Shown: positions 52,955 through 62,228, counted from the first letter of the stretch. The stretch is DNA of 64,000 nucleotides from JBGTFE01 sp049799955 (GCA_049799955.1 JBARIW010000051.1:169491-233490); one strand, 5' to 3'. Numbers and translations: made by a program. Notes: generated by a model from the sequence alone, not told the origin.

Positions 52955-53278
52955 CTATTCCTTTTTTGAAACCGTATCTTTTTTAGAGCTATCTTTGCTG
53001 TCCGTAGTTTTATTTGATGCGCTTTCTGTCTTAACGGTTGATTCGACGCCGGAACTTTTTTCGGGTTTTTCGCTTTTCGGCGCGCCTTTATCTTTAGATT
53101 TATCGGCGTAATCGGTTACGTACCAGCCCGCGCCTTTGAACTGAAAACCCGAGAGGGACATTTGTTTTTCCATCTTGCCGCCGCATTTTTCGCAGACTTT
53201 TAAAGGCTCGTCGGAGATTTTCTGCATCTTTTCGACGTGCGTTCCGCAATCCAGACATTTATATTCGTAAATAGGCAT
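52955..53278 (-). CDS. FmdB-family zinc ribbon protein
   Basis: A 107-residue protein with the FmdB zinc ribbon (MPIYEYKCLDCG, then VCEKCGGKMEKQMS) and the family's FKGAGWYVTDY motif, followed by a Lys/Ser/Asp-rich disordered tail. Role not known; these proteins are widespread putative regulators. It ends 9 bp before the VWA start, on the same strand. Confidence 0.88.
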   Translation of the reverse strand: MPIYEYKCLDCGTHVEKMQKISDEPLKVCEKCGGKMEKQMSLSGFQFKGAGWYVTDYADKSKDKGAPKSEKPEKSSGVESTVKTESASNKTTDSKDSSKKDTVSKKE

Positions 53279-53387
53279 AAAAATTTAGTTCTTTTCAAAT
53301 TATGAAATCGAAAGAAACGAAAAGCAAATTTTGGCAGGCTAATTGCCTGAAAAAGGCTAAAAGATTTATCGAAAAAAGGGAGGCTTT

Positions 53388-53990
53388 ATGGTGAAAAAGT
53401 TTATTTTAACTGCCATTTTACCTGCGTTATTGTTCATATCAGGAATAGTTTCGGCGCAAAAAAACAATTCCGACAATCAGTTGAAACCGGCAGCCGTCGC
53501 GTCGGTTGACCTGAATCGATACAGCGGAAAATGGTATGAGATTGCGCGTTATTCAAACAAATCTCAGAAAAACTGCATTGGCAACACGACGATTGTTTAC
53601 ACGCTGAAAGACGCGGGAAAAATTAACGTTCTGAATGAATGTTTGAAAAAAGACGGGACGGTGATTGACGCCAAAGGCGAAGCGAAAATCGTTGATAACG
53701 CGACGAACGCCAAGCTCGAAGTGCGTTACGCGCCCGGCTATTTAGCATTTTTATCGACGAGCTGGAACGATTACTGGATTATTGATTTGGACGAAAAATA
53801 TCAATTTGCCGCCGTCGGCGACGAAGACCGCGAAAATCTATGGATTTTAAGCCGGACGCCGAAATTAAATGACGCGGCATATCAGAATATTCTCCGCCGC
53901 GTCGAAAAAATGGGCTACAAACCGGGCAAACTCGTAAAAACTCCGCAGAATATCGAAGTCGTCAAAGGCGCGGTGATTGAAAAGCAGTAA
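53388..53990 (+). CDS. Lipocalin family protein (Blc-like)
   Basis: A 200-residue exported lipocalin: signal peptide (FILTAILPALLFISGIVSAQ), the G-x-W motif (LNRYSGKWYEIARYSN) and the YWIIDLDEKYQFAAVGDEDRENLWILSRTP block diagnostic of bacterial Blc lipocalins. No lipobox Cys is visible at the cleavage site, unlike E. coli Blc. A GGGAGG Shine-Dalgarno precedes the ATG. Likely binds lipids in the periplasm. Confidence 0.92.
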   Translation: MVKKFILTAILPALLFISGIVSAQKNNSDNQLKPAAVASVDLNRYSGKWYEIARYSNKSQKNCIGNTTIVYTLKDAGKINVLNECLKKDGTVIDAKGEAKIVDNATNAKLEVRYAPGYLAFLSTSWNDYWIIDLDEKYQFAAVGDEDRENLWILSRTPKLNDAAYQNILRRVEKMGYKPGKLVKTPQNIEVVKGAVIEKQ

Positions 53991-54002
53991 GCTGCTTTTC
54001 AC

Positions 54003-54075
54003 AATTACGAATTACGAATTACGGATTACGAATTAAAATTTTTTTTTCGTAATCCGTAATTCGTAATTCGTAATT
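54003..54075. repeat. Palindrome of ATTACGA words
   Basis: Four tandem ATTACGA/ATTACGG words and the inverse TTCGTAA words with a T8 centre. Lies between convergent lipocalin and trxB genes. Confidence 0.9.
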
Positions 54076-54080
54076 GATTC

Positions 54081-55091
54081 TTACCAGTTTGTTGCTGTAT
54101 TTTTCTCGATTTCTTCGACGTGTTCGACCAGAAATCTTTCGGCGTCGATTGCCGCCATACAACCTGTTCCGGCGGCGGTAACGGCTTGACGGTAATAATG
54201 GTCTTGAGCGTCGCCGCAGGCAAAAACGCCTTTGACGTTGGTTTTCATCGTTCGACCTTCGGTTTTCAGATAACCGGTTTCGTCCATATCCAGAACGCCT
54301 TTGAATAAATCCGTGTTCGGTTTATGCCCGATGGCGATAAATACGCCTTCGGTCGGAAATTCGCTTTCCTCGTTTGTTTTAGAATTGTAAATTTTAATTC
54401 CCGTTACGCCCGCTTCTTTTGAGCCGAGAATTTCTTTGACCTCGGTGTTCCAGAGAATCTCGATTTTGTCGCTCGCCAGAACTCTTTCCTGCATAATTTT
54501 TGACGCGCGAAATTCTTCGCGGCGGTGAATAAGCGTAACTTTTGTCGCAAAGCGCGTCAGAAACATCGCTTCTTCCATTGCCGTATCGCCGCCGCCGACG
54601 ACGACGACGGGTTTTCCGCGAAAGAAGAAGCCGTCGCAGGTCGCGCAAGCCGAAACGCCGTTGCCGCCCAAACCTTCCGGCACAGGTTCTTCGCCCGGAA
54701 TACCGAGCCATTTGGCTGACGCGCCGGTCGAGACAATCAATGTGTCGGCTTTGATAACGGTCGAATAATCCGCGCTGTCCTGACTTTCCTTGCCGTAAAG
54801 TATGAATGGTCGCTTCGATAAATCGACTTTATCAATCCATGTATTTATAATTTCCGTCCCGAAACGCTCCGCCTGCGCCCTGAATTCGTTCATCAGTTCC
54901 GGTCCCATGATTCCTTTGGCAAAACCCGGATAATTTTCGACATCCGTTGTGATAGTAAGCTGTCCGCCGGGCTGTGGACCGTCGATGACGAGCGGTTCGA
55001 GCTGCGCGCGCGAGGCATAAATGGCGGCGGTCAGTCCCGCCGGACCCGAACCTAAAATAACGACTTTGCGGCTAATTTCTTTTTGCGACAT
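54081..55091 (-). CDS. trxB: Thioredoxin reductase
   Basis: A 336-residue low-Mr TrxB: FAD motif VVILGSGPAGLTAAIYASRA, redox site CATCDG (about residues 140-145), NADPH motif VVVVGGGDTAMEEAMFL, and VKGVFACGDAQDHYYRQAVTAAG near the end. The frame opens 45 bp earlier at a TTG (55136), but the ATG at 55091 fits the family N-terminus. It reduces thioredoxin with NADPH. Confidence 0.96.
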   Translation of the reverse strand: MSQKEISRKVVILGSGPAGLTAAIYASRAQLEPLVIDGPQPGGQLTITTDVENYPGFAKGIMGPELMNEFRAQAERFGTEIINTWIDKVDLSKRPFILYGKESQDSADYSTVIKADTLIVSTGASAKWLGIPGEEPVPEGLGGNGVSACATCDGFFFRGKPVVVVGGGDTAMEEAMFLTRFATKVTLIHRREEFRASKIMQERVLASDKIEILWNTEVKEILGSKEAGVTGIKIYNSKTNEESEFPTEGVFIAIGHKPNTDLFKGVLDMDETGYLKTEGRTMKTNVKGVFACGDAQDHYYRQAVTAAGTGCMAAIDAERFLVEHVEEIEKNTATNW

Positions 55092-55282
55092 ATAATTTAA
55101 ATCTTTCCTCAAAAAAATTTTACAAAAAATACTCAAAATATGCTTTTCGATATAGCATTTTTGCGATAATGGTAGTATAACTATCGCACAACAAATTAGT
55201 CGAATAATGCCGCTGCGAGGTTTTGTTGCCGCGGGTTAAGAAATTTAATTCATTGAATTTATTTTTATTAAAGGAGAAAATT

Positions 55283-55978
55283 ATGGATACAAATTCAGCA
55301 AATAGATTAGATAAGGTTCATCCCGAGTTAAAAAAGCGAATTACACAGCTTATCGAAAATTTAGCCGGGCAATCATTAGACGTAAGAGTAGTGCAGGGTT
55401 TAAGGACATTTGCAGAACAGGATGTGCTGTTTAATAAACGTCCCAAAGTTACAAACGCCAGAGGCGGGCAGTCAAATCATAATTACGGCTTGGCAGTCGA
55501 TTTATGCCCATTTAAAAACGGCAAGCCTGATTTTAATGATATAAAAAGCTTTAACATAATCGGTAAAGAAGCAAAAAAACTCGGGCTTGAGTGGGGCGGA
55601 GACTGGACGAAATTAGTGGACAAACCGCACGTGCAGCTTCGCGGAATGTCTATCAAGCAATGTTTTGCGTGTTTTAATAAAGGCGGCTTGAAGTCCGTCT
55701 GGTCGACAATGGACGGAATTCTTGGCGGCGCAGCTATGCAAGGCTCTGAACCGAAACCCGATGATTTAATCGAATTCAAAGATTCCGGCGCAGCGGTTAC
55801 GGCGCTTCAGGAACAGCTTGTCAAATTGAATTTGATGCACGAGCATGAAGTTGACGGCGAATTCGGCAAAATTACAAAAAACGCCGTGATTGCTTTTCAG
55901 CGTATGAATAAATTAACTGCCGATGGAATAGTCGGCGACGGAACAAAGGCAAAACTAAAAGCGGCTTTGGGCGGCTAA
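55283..55978 (+). CDS. M15 peptidase with C-terminal peptidoglycan-binding domain
   Basis: A 231-residue endolysin-like enzyme. The M15 domain has the zinc motif QSNHNYGLAVDL (SxHxxGxAxD-type) and the later WGGDWTKLVDKPHVQL histidine, as in L-Ala-D-Glu endopeptidases of phage origin. A C-terminal PG_binding_1 repeat follows (DSGAAVTALQEQLVKLNLM...VDGEFGKITKNAVIAFQRMNKL). It has no signal peptide, which fits a phage-type or export-independent lysin. AAGGAG precedes the ATG at 55283; the frame is open from a TTG at 55223. Confidence 0.9.
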   Translation: MDTNSANRLDKVHPELKKRITQLIENLAGQSLDVRVVQGLRTFAEQDVLFNKRPKVTNARGGQSNHNYGLAVDLCPFKNGKPDFNDIKSFNIIGKEAKKLGLEWGGDWTKLVDKPHVQLRGMSIKQCFACFNKGGLKSVWSTMDGILGGAAMQGSEPKPDDLIEFKDSGAAVTALQEQLVKLNLMHEHEVDGEFGKITKNAVIAFQRMNKLTADGIVGDGTKAKLKAALGG

Positions 55979-56197
55979 TTGTTGTGTGTGTCAAGTATTT
56001 TATTGAAAGTTGTTGAAAGAATAAAAGCGGCAAATATCCTAAAAATCAGAAGATAATAGAAATTCTCCGACTGTTTGGCAGAGCAGGTCTTTTAGCCTGC
56101 TTTGCAATAAACTTTCGATTAGGTATATTATTTTCTAATTTTCGTGTTAGAATAATTTCGTTTTAAGCATTTTGTTCAATCTTCCCTTAGCTTGGAA

Positions 56198-56584
56198 ATG
56201 TCAACCAACATCCAGACTCAATTTGAGGAAAAACGTTTTGCTCTCAGAATGGCGCTGCGCTTGCCGATTGTCGTCTCCGGCAGGTCGGACGACGGCGCGG
56301 CGTGGAGCGAGCCGACCGAAACCGACGATATTTCCACGACCGGCGCGCTTTTTCATCTGAATCAAAAAATTTCAAATGGCGAAAGCCTGTATCTTCGCTC
56401 GCATCGCCCCGACGGCGTTCCGGTCGAAGTAAAAGCGCAGGTTGTCCGCGTTGCGCCCGCAATTTACGGCACGGCGCGCGTCGGCGTGGCAATCATCGAA
56501 CCGAAGGATAATTGGCTGCGTCTTTTCGTCGCGTGGATTGCCGACGACCAGACGGCGGAAGAAGACGAAGAAGAAAACAACTAA
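56198..56584 (+). CDS. PilZ-domain protein
   Basis: A 128-residue single-domain protein. RMALRLPIVVSG, DDISTTGALFHL and VRVAPAIYGTARVGVAI follow the PilZ pattern. The cyclic-di-GMP RxxxR motif at the N-terminus is only partly present (EEKRFALRMALRLP), and the D/NxSxxG motif is DISTTG. It may bind cyclic-di-GMP. The acidic tail (EEDEEENN) is unstructured. Confidence 0.78.
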   Translation: MSTNIQTQFEEKRFALRMALRLPIVVSGRSDDGAAWSEPTETDDISTTGALFHLNQKISNGESLYLRSHRPDGVPVEVKAQVVRVAPAIYGTARVGVAIIEPKDNWLRLFVAWIADDQTAEEDEEENN

Positions 56585-56588
56585 CTAA

Positions 56589-56653
56589 ACCACAGAGACA
56601 CGGAGACGCAGAGAAATTTTTAATAAAACTCTGTGCCTCCGTGTCTCTGTGGT
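56589..56653. repeat. Palindrome, CACAGAGACACGG family
   Basis: Arms ACCACAGAGACACGGAGACG and GCCTCCGTGTCTCTGTGGT, very like 50575-50638. Between PilZ and the enoyl-CoA hydratase gene. Confidence 0.92.
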
Positions 56654-56664
56654 AAATTTCTTTT

Positions 56665-57447
56665 ATGACAAGTTACGAAAATATTTTAATCGAAAGGCGA
56701 GACAAAGTTGCAATTATAACCATTAATCGACCGGACAAACTCAACGCTTTGAACTCAAAAGTTCATCAGGAAGGCGTTTCGGCTCTGGAAGAATTGAGAA
56801 AAGACGAATCCATCCGCGTTGTCGTCATTACGGGTTCGGGCGGAAAATCTTTTATCGCCGGCGCGGACATCTCGGAATTTGCCGACCAGACGCCGGTAAC
56901 TCAGCGCAACCTGTTTCACGAAAAAACGCTTTTTAACTCGGTTGATAATTTTCCAAAGCCTGTAATTGCAATGATAAACGGCTTTTGTCTCGGCGGCGGA
57001 AATGAACTCGCGCTTGCCTGCGACATACGGGTTTGCAGCGAGAATGCGAGATTTGCCCAACCGGAAATTAATCTCGGAATCATCTGCGGCGGCGGCGGAA
57101 CGCAGCGCCTGACACGGCTTATCGGCGAAGGCAGAGCGATGGAAATGATTTTGACGGGCGATATGATTGACGCGCAAAAGGCATTGCAGTACGGTTTGGT
57201 CAATCACGTGTTTACATCCGAAGAACTCGAAACAAAAACACTTGAACTAGCCGCTAAAATCGCCGAAAAAGCGCCGGTCGCCCTGCAAATGTCAAAAGAA
57301 GCCGTCAAATTCGCCTCGCGCTCAAATCTGGACGAAGGCTTGCATCGCGAAGTCGATTTATTCGCGATTTGCTTTTCGACTGAAGATAAAACCGAAGGCG
57401 TTTCAGCATTTCTGGAAAAGCGAAAACCAAATTTTAAAGGCAAATAA
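56665..57447 (+). CDS. Enoyl-CoA hydratase/isomerase family protein
   Basis: A 260-residue crotonase-fold enzyme, with IITINRPDKLNALNSKV, the oxyanion region KSFIAGADISEFAD and GGGNELALACDIRVCSENARFAQPEINLGI, whose Glu residues match the hydratase pair. Likely a short-chain enoyl-CoA hydratase (beta-oxidation or degradative), but the substrate is open. Stands alone. Confidence 0.92.
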   Translation: MTSYENILIERRDKVAIITINRPDKLNALNSKVHQEGVSALEELRKDESIRVVVITGSGGKSFIAGADISEFADQTPVTQRNLFHEKTLFNSVDNFPKPVIAMINGFCLGGGNELALACDIRVCSENARFAQPEINLGIICGGGGTQRLTRLIGEGRAMEMILTGDMIDAQKALQYGLVNHVFTSEELETKTLELAAKIAEKAPVALQMSKEAVKFASRSNLDEGLHREVDLFAICFSTEDKTEGVSAFLEKRKPNFKGK

Positions 57448-57534
57448 ACGCGTCAGACTTGACGCTTTACCTTATTTTCGATAAATTCAGTTTTTGCCGA
57501 CTTCAAATATCGCATCCGGAATTTGAAATCAAAA

Positions 57535-57610
57535 GGGGACGTAGCTCAGCTGGGAGAGCGCATGAATGGCATTCATGAGGTCAGGGGTTCGATCCCCCTC
57601 GTCTCCACCA
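57535..57610 (+). tRNA. tRNA-Ala (anticodon GGC)
   Basis: A 76-base cloverleaf: acceptor GGGGACG pairs with CGTCTCC (one G-T), D arm GCTC...GAGC, anticodon arm CATGA-ATGGCAT-TCATG with anticodon GGC in a 7-base loop, T arm AGGGG-TTCGATC-CCCCT, and encoded CCA end. Confidence 0.97.
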
Positions 57611-57627
57611 ATAAAATCAACGGTTTA

Positions 57628-57660
57628 GGGCATCTTTCGAGATGCCCTTTTTGCTTTTTT
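57628..57660 (+). terminator. Intrinsic terminator of tRNA-Ala
   Basis: 8-bp stem GGGCATCT/AGATGCCC with a TTCG tetraloop and a T-rich tail. Confidence 0.93.
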
Positions 57661-57687
57661 TGTGCCAGCGGTGTGCCACATTTCAAA

Positions 57688-57840
57688 TTAACTTATTTTT
57701 TTGTAAAGCATCTCCGCAAGTTTGTCCGAAGAAGTTCTTTCCATTTCGGACAAAACGTGACTGTAAGTATCCAATGTGGTTCTAACATTTGAATGTCCTA
57801 ATCTGTCGGCAACTCTGCCGGGATAAAGATTTTTTTCACG
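57688..57840 (-). pseudogene. C-terminal remnant of a tyrosine integrase
   Basis: Minus-strand frame GRVADRLGHSNVRTTLDTYS continues HVLSEMERTSSDKLAEMLYKKIS and stops at 57688. LGHSxxxTTLDTYSH is the signature C-terminus of phage-type tyrosine recombinases, including the catalytic Tyr. Upstream of about 57840 the similarity is lost (frame changes), so only about 50 codons remain. Adjacent to tRNA-Ala, the usual integration site of such enzymes. Confidence 0.8.
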
Positions 57841-57873
57841 AAAACAAAATATTCGTCCTTTCCACCTGAAGTT

Positions 57874-58542
57874 TTAATCCGCAACTTCAATTCGTTCTTG
57901 AAAGCCCTTGAAAATGAGCCACGTAGCCAGAGTTATGTGGCTCACAGCCATCGGCACGCCTAACGTCGTCATGGCGCTATAACCCAGAAGCAATGGAAGC
58001 GGAATAGCGGTGAAGTGTAGCAAGACCGTTATCAGTCCGAAAACAGAAATGACGCGCGGCACTAAGGCATAGCGATACAGCAAGCCGTAAAGCACACAAA
58101 TCCAGGAATCTATCGCCAGCAGTTCCGGGTAATGCGTCCACCTTCGGGCGGCGCGAATTATTGATGAGAGTGTTTGTAAGAATTCAGAGTGTTCGGTTGT
58201 CTGCACGTATTCCCGGCTCAAAGACAGCATCGCCATAAGGTGCGCGTTGTCAACGGCTTGAAGCGCGAACATAACCGCGCTCAGAACTACGAGAAGAATC
58301 GCGATTGCCGAATTGTATTTACGAAATACGGGGAAAGCTATTATTGAAATGCCGATGGTCAAGGCGCAATTCGCCAGCAAGAGCAGCACAGCCGCTTTTA
58401 TCTGCGTCGCGCTGCCCGCCGCCGTTTCCAGAAAATCCGTCCTTACAATCGGGTGCAGCATCGCAAAAGGCGCGATAAGTCCCGCTAACTGCACTAACAA
58501 CAGAATGCCGGTAATTCGACTGATATTTTTTGTAGAACTCAT
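57874..58542 (-). CDS. DUF4386 multi-pass membrane protein
   Basis: A 222-residue protein with about six hydrophobic helices beginning ISRITGILLLVQLAGLIAPF, the typical DUF4386 start, and later RAARRWTHYPELLAIDSWICVLYGLLYR and MAVSHITLATWLIFKGF. The frame is open for another 61 codons upstream, but the ATG at 58542 (MSSTKN) fits the family. Function unknown. Confidence 0.82.
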   Translation of the reverse strand: MSSTKNISRITGILLLVQLAGLIAPFAMLHPIVRTDFLETAAGSATQIKAAVLLLLANCALTIGISIIAFPVFRKYNSAIAILLVVLSAVMFALQAVDNAHLMAMLSLSREYVQTTEHSEFLQTLSSIIRAARRWTHYPELLAIDSWICVLYGLLYRYALVPRVISVFGLITVLLHFTAIPLPLLLGYSAMTTLGVPMAVSHITLATWLIFKGFQERIEVAD

Positions 58543-59024
58543 AATCAATTTCTTTGAAAACAGTAATTTAAGGTGATTTCCCGTTAGCTTTACGCATAAG
58601 CGATAAGAAAGTTGCGGCTTCTGGATGCGGGCAGCCGAAAGCAAATCGGATTCGCCGGTCTGACCATCAATGAAAATTACATCCGCGACGAAATGTTTTC
58701 CCGAATCGTCACGGAGATTATCCAAAGCCCTGATGCTTCAATACCGCATCCGTCAATATTGGCGGGCGCATCTTAAATGCAAGTGGAAAGGCAGAGTGCG
58801 GCGAACAATGGAGTTTTATGTATTTTACGGAACAAAAATGCGGTTGGCTGCGTAATGCCGCTTAGTCGAGAATTTAGCTATTCCTGAGCTAATGCCCCGA
58901 GACCATTCTTAATTTCATCGGAGAAAACCACATTGAAGGCAAGACGGAAAGTTCAACGATTGTCTGACCGGCTTATTAGAATTTGCCGCCGAAAGCTTGT
59001 TTTGAGCATTAAAGATTTACCATA
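58543..59024. other. Spacer with possible gene remnant
   Basis: 482 bp without a full gene. Forward frame from about 58619 to a TAA at 58773 reads like a C-terminus (QIGFAGLTINENYIRDEMFS), which may be a decayed gene end. The promoter of the AraC regulator should lie in the right part. No structure stands out. Confidence 0.3.
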
Positions 59025-59822
59025 ATGTTAGCTTTAGAAAAAGGGACGTATTTAGGAAACGCGGTCGATACATTGCGGGCTGAAGGGGTAATTGCCGGCG
59101 CAAAAACTTTTCGAAAGCAAGCCGCAGCAGCCGCAATGCATTATCACGAAAACTCGCACGTAAATTTTGTGCTGCAAGGCGGCGTTTTGGATAAACGGAA
59201 AACGTGGGAAGTAGAACGCGTTCCCGGAGAACTGATGTTCTTTCATGCAGGCGAGCCGCATGGAACTATCATCGAATTATTTCCTACAATAAGCATTAAC
59301 CTGATAATCGAACGTGAGTTTTTGCAGGACAATCAAGCTACGGAAGCCGCAATCAATTCGGCAGTCGATAGAAATCCGCAGGCGAAATTTACCATGCTCA
59401 AAATTTACAAAGAATTGGTTTCCGAAGACGTTTTTTCGGATTGCTCGATAAAGATGCTGCTTCTTAATCTAATTCATGCAAATCCTGAAACCGACTCCAA
59501 AAAACCATCTCCGGGCTGGATAAAAACGGTCGCGGAATTAACCCGCGACAAGTGGAACGAATCGCTCACTCTAAAAGATTTATCCGAAGCCGCCGGCGTT
59601 CACCCGATAACCGTATCCAAGCATTTTCCGAAATATTTTTCCTGCACTTTCGGCGAATATATGCGCAGGTTAAAAATTGAAAAATCGCTTTATTTCCTTA
59701 AAGTTTCTTCTTTTTCTCTGACTGATATTGCGTTTGAGTGCGGTTTTTCAGACCAAAGCCATTTTATCCGCACGTTCAAACAACTGACCGGATTTCTGCC
59801 AAATAATTATAAAAAAATATAA
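59025..59822 (+). CDS. AraC-family transcriptional regulator
   Basis: A 265-residue regulator: N-terminal cupin-like sensor (about 10-100, HYHENSHVNFVLQGGVLDKR...GELMFFHAGEPHGT) and a C-terminal AraC double HTH (TLKDLSEAAGVHPITVSKHFPKYF then SLTDIAFECGFSDQSHFIRTFKQLTGFLPNNYKK). It likely controls the neighbouring serine hydrolase gene, 117 bp downstream on the same strand (inference). Confidence 0.9.
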   Translation: MLALEKGTYLGNAVDTLRAEGVIAGAKTFRKQAAAAAMHYHENSHVNFVLQGGVLDKRKTWEVERVPGELMFFHAGEPHGTIIELFPTISINLIIEREFLQDNQATEAAINSAVDRNPQAKFTMLKIYKELVSEDVFSDCSIKMLLLNLIHANPETDSKKPSPGWIKTVAELTRDKWNESLTLKDLSEAAGVHPITVSKHFPKYFSCTFGEYMRRLKIEKSLYFLKVSSFSLTDIAFECGFSDQSHFIRTFKQLTGFLPNNYKKI

Positions 59823-59939
59823 TTCTTAATCGAAATTATCCGTCAAGGCAAATTTCATTCTATTTCCGCCGATTTAGTTTTGATAGTCTGATTTGGAAAC
59901 GCCGGGCGTTTAACCCAAATTTTATCGGAGAGAATTATT

Positions 59940-61661
59940 ATGAAAACAGCAATATTATTTACTTTATTTATCGTTACATTGATGACCGCTACAAACTCAT
60001 TCGCACAGCAGAATGTGCAGAAAATTGACGCGCTTTTGAAGCAGTATAACGACTACGGGCAATTTAACGGCTCGATTTTAGTCGCCGAAAACGGCAAGGT
60101 CATCTACAAAAAAGGCTTCGGAATGGCGAACATGGAATGGAATATTCCGAATCAGCCGGACACGAAATTTCGCATTGCTTCCATCACAAAGCAATTTACC
60201 GCCGCGCTTGTTTTACAGCTTGTCGAGGAAGGCAAAATCAAGCTCGACGGCAAAATCACCGATTATCTGACCGATTATCGAAAAGATACGGGCGGAAGAG
60301 TTACCATTCATCAACTACTTAACCAGACTTCCGGGATTCCGGACTATTCAGCCCGTCCCAATTTTTCTGCCGAAATCAGCCGCATTCCGTACGCGGTTGC
60401 GGATTTCGTCAAAAAATTTGCGAGCGACGAGCTTGAGTTTGAGCCGGGAGCGAAATACCGTTACAGCAATTCCGGTTACTCTATTCTCGGTGCGATTATC
60501 GAAAAAGTTACCGGAAAGACTTACGAAACGGCTTTGCAGGAGCGCATTCTCGTACCCGCCGGGATGACGAATTCAGGCTACGACCATAACTCATCGCTCC
60601 TCGAAAAGCGTGCAAGCAGTTATGAAAAAACACCTGCCGGTTATGTAAACGCTCCGTATATCGATATGTCGATTCCATACGCGGCAGGCTCGATGTATTC
60701 GACTGTTGAAGACCTTTACAAATGGGACCAGTCGCTGCAAGAAGACAAAATTCTTTCAGCCGAGAGCAAGCGCCTGATGTTTACTCCCGGACTTGGAAAT
60801 TACGGCTACGGAATCCGTATTACCGACCAGCCAATCGGAAAATCAGACCTGAAAACGAAGATTATCTGGCACGGCGGCGCAGGAATCAATGGTTTTGCCT
60901 CTTTGATTTCGCGAGCGGTCGAGAAACGTCAAACCGTGATTATTCTCGATAATGCCGGTAATGTCCTAAATCTCCCGAAAATCACGAGTTCGATTCTCGG
61001 AATCCTTAACGGACAGCCTTATGATGCGCCGAAAAAATCGATTGCCGAAACGCTTTACAAAATAGCTTCGAAAAAAGACGTTGCATCAGTCATCGCGGAA
61101 TACCGGAAGCTGAAAACGGAAAATTCTCCGACGTATGATTTCTCGGAAAATGAACTCAACGCCCTCGGTTATCAGCTTTTGAGTATGAAACGCGCGAAAG
61201 ACGCGATTGAGATTTTCAAGCTTAACGTTGAAATGTTTCCAAAATCGTCAAACGTTTACGACACTCTCGGCGAAGCGTATCTGGCAGACGGTCAAAAAGA
61301 TTCGGCGCTGGCGAATTACAAAAAAGCGGTCGAGCTTGACCCGACGAATGCAAACGCTTTGCAGGTAGTAAAACGGCTGGAAGGCAAAGAAACAAAGGTC
61401 GATTCTTCCGGCTTCGATGCGTATGTCGGCGACTATCAAGTTACTCCGAAATTAGTCCTGACAATTACCAGAGAGGGCGATAAATTATTCGGGCAAATGA
61501 CAGGGCAAGGCAAGCTTGAAATTGAAGCTGTTTCAGAATCGCAGTTTACAATACCTGATGTTAAGGCGAATATTTCATTTGAGAAAGATTCCGCCGGAAA
61601 GATTGTCGGGTTGTCGTTATCGCAAGGCACGCGAACCGTTAAGGCTCCGAAAATAAAATAA
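59940..61661 (+). CDS. Exported serine hydrolase (class C beta-lactamase-like) with TPR tail
   Basis: A 573-residue protein: signal peptide (LFTLFIVTLMTATNSFAQ), S-x-x-K in RIASITKQFTAALVL, Y-x-N in KYRYSNSGYSILG and H-x-G in IIWHGGAGING. These match the serine beta-lactamase/D-Ala-D-Ala peptidase fold. A TPR segment follows (NVYDTLGEAYLADGQKDSALANYKKAVELDPTN), then a small beta domain (DAYVGDYQVTPKLVLTITREG). Such proteins are usually peptidases or esterases rather than drug-resistance enzymes. GGAGAG precedes the ATG. Confidence 0.9.
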   Translation: MKTAILFTLFIVTLMTATNSFAQQNVQKIDALLKQYNDYGQFNGSILVAENGKVIYKKGFGMANMEWNIPNQPDTKFRIASITKQFTAALVLQLVEEGKIKLDGKITDYLTDYRKDTGGRVTIHQLLNQTSGIPDYSARPNFSAEISRIPYAVADFVKKFASDELEFEPGAKYRYSNSGYSILGAIIEKVTGKTYETALQERILVPAGMTNSGYDHNSSLLEKRASSYEKTPAGYVNAPYIDMSIPYAAGSMYSTVEDLYKWDQSLQEDKILSAESKRLMFTPGLGNYGYGIRITDQPIGKSDLKTKIIWHGGAGINGFASLISRAVEKRQTVIILDNAGNVLNLPKITSSILGILNGQPYDAPKKSIAETLYKIASKKDVASVIAEYRKLKTENSPTYDFSENELNALGYQLLSMKRAKDAIEIFKLNVEMFPKSSNVYDTLGEAYLADGQKDSALANYKKAVELDPTNANALQVVKRLEGKETKVDSSGFDAYVGDYQVTPKLVLTITREGDKLFGQMTGQGKLEIEAVSESQFTIPDVKANISFEKDSAGKIVGLSLSQGTRTVKAPKIK

Positions 61662-61796
61662 CAAATCGTTTTCTCGATTTCCTGTATCGCCTGTTCGATT
61701 GGTTACGTCGGACAGGCGAGTTTTCAAAAAATCGGTCGGAAACATTATTGACGAAAGGAGATTTACAAACACTGAAAAACTCATTTGAAAAAACAA

Positions 61797-62228
61797 CTAT
61801 CTGGTGTAATGCTCAATATTTTGCCTGATTACAAGAGTGTTATTATCCGGGTCTTGAAAGAACGCGAATTCATCGGTATAACCTTCATCGGACGTGTTCG
61901 AGATGATTTCTTCTACTGATACGCCCTTTTTAATCAAAGCTTCACGCTCGGATTTAATGTCTGCGACAAGAAAAGTAGGCGCTGTGCCGGGTATTGCGCT
62001 CGGGTCCTGTTTCGGCATCGGCGCGTAAATATCTTTATACAAACCGATGGCGATATTGTTATCTAAACCCGGCAGATTGAGTTGTATGTAAGATTCGTTC
62101 AGGTAACAGCCGCCTGTATTAATCGTGTAACGCTCGTCAACGACAAAGCCGAGGATTTCGGTATAAAAGCGCTGCGACGCCGGAATATCGCTCGACGACA
62201 ATTTTACGACAAAACCTATTGTCTTCAT
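61797..62228 (-). CDS. VOC-family (glyoxalase/dioxygenase fold) protein
   Basis: A 143-residue VOC protein: MKTIGFVVKLSSSDIPASQRFYTEILGFVV at the start and AFFQDPDNNTLVIRQ at the end are typical. Metal ligands cannot all be fixed. Its ATG overlaps the stop of the upstream ferritin-like gene (ATGA), so they form an operon. Confidence 0.85.
   Translation of the reverse strand: MKTIGFVVKLSSSDIPASQRFYTEILGFVVDERYTINTGGCYLNESYIQLNLPGLDNNIAIGLYKDIYAPMPKQDPSAIPGTAPTFLVADIKSEREALIKKGVSVEEIISNTSDEGYTDEFAFFQDPDNNTLVIRQNIEHYTR

Noticed and set aside
59940..61661. Antibiotic resistance beta-lactamase
   Set aside because: The SxxK, YxN and HxG motifs fit the broad serine-hydrolase family, and the TPR tail is unlike clinical class C enzymes; a resistance role is not supported.
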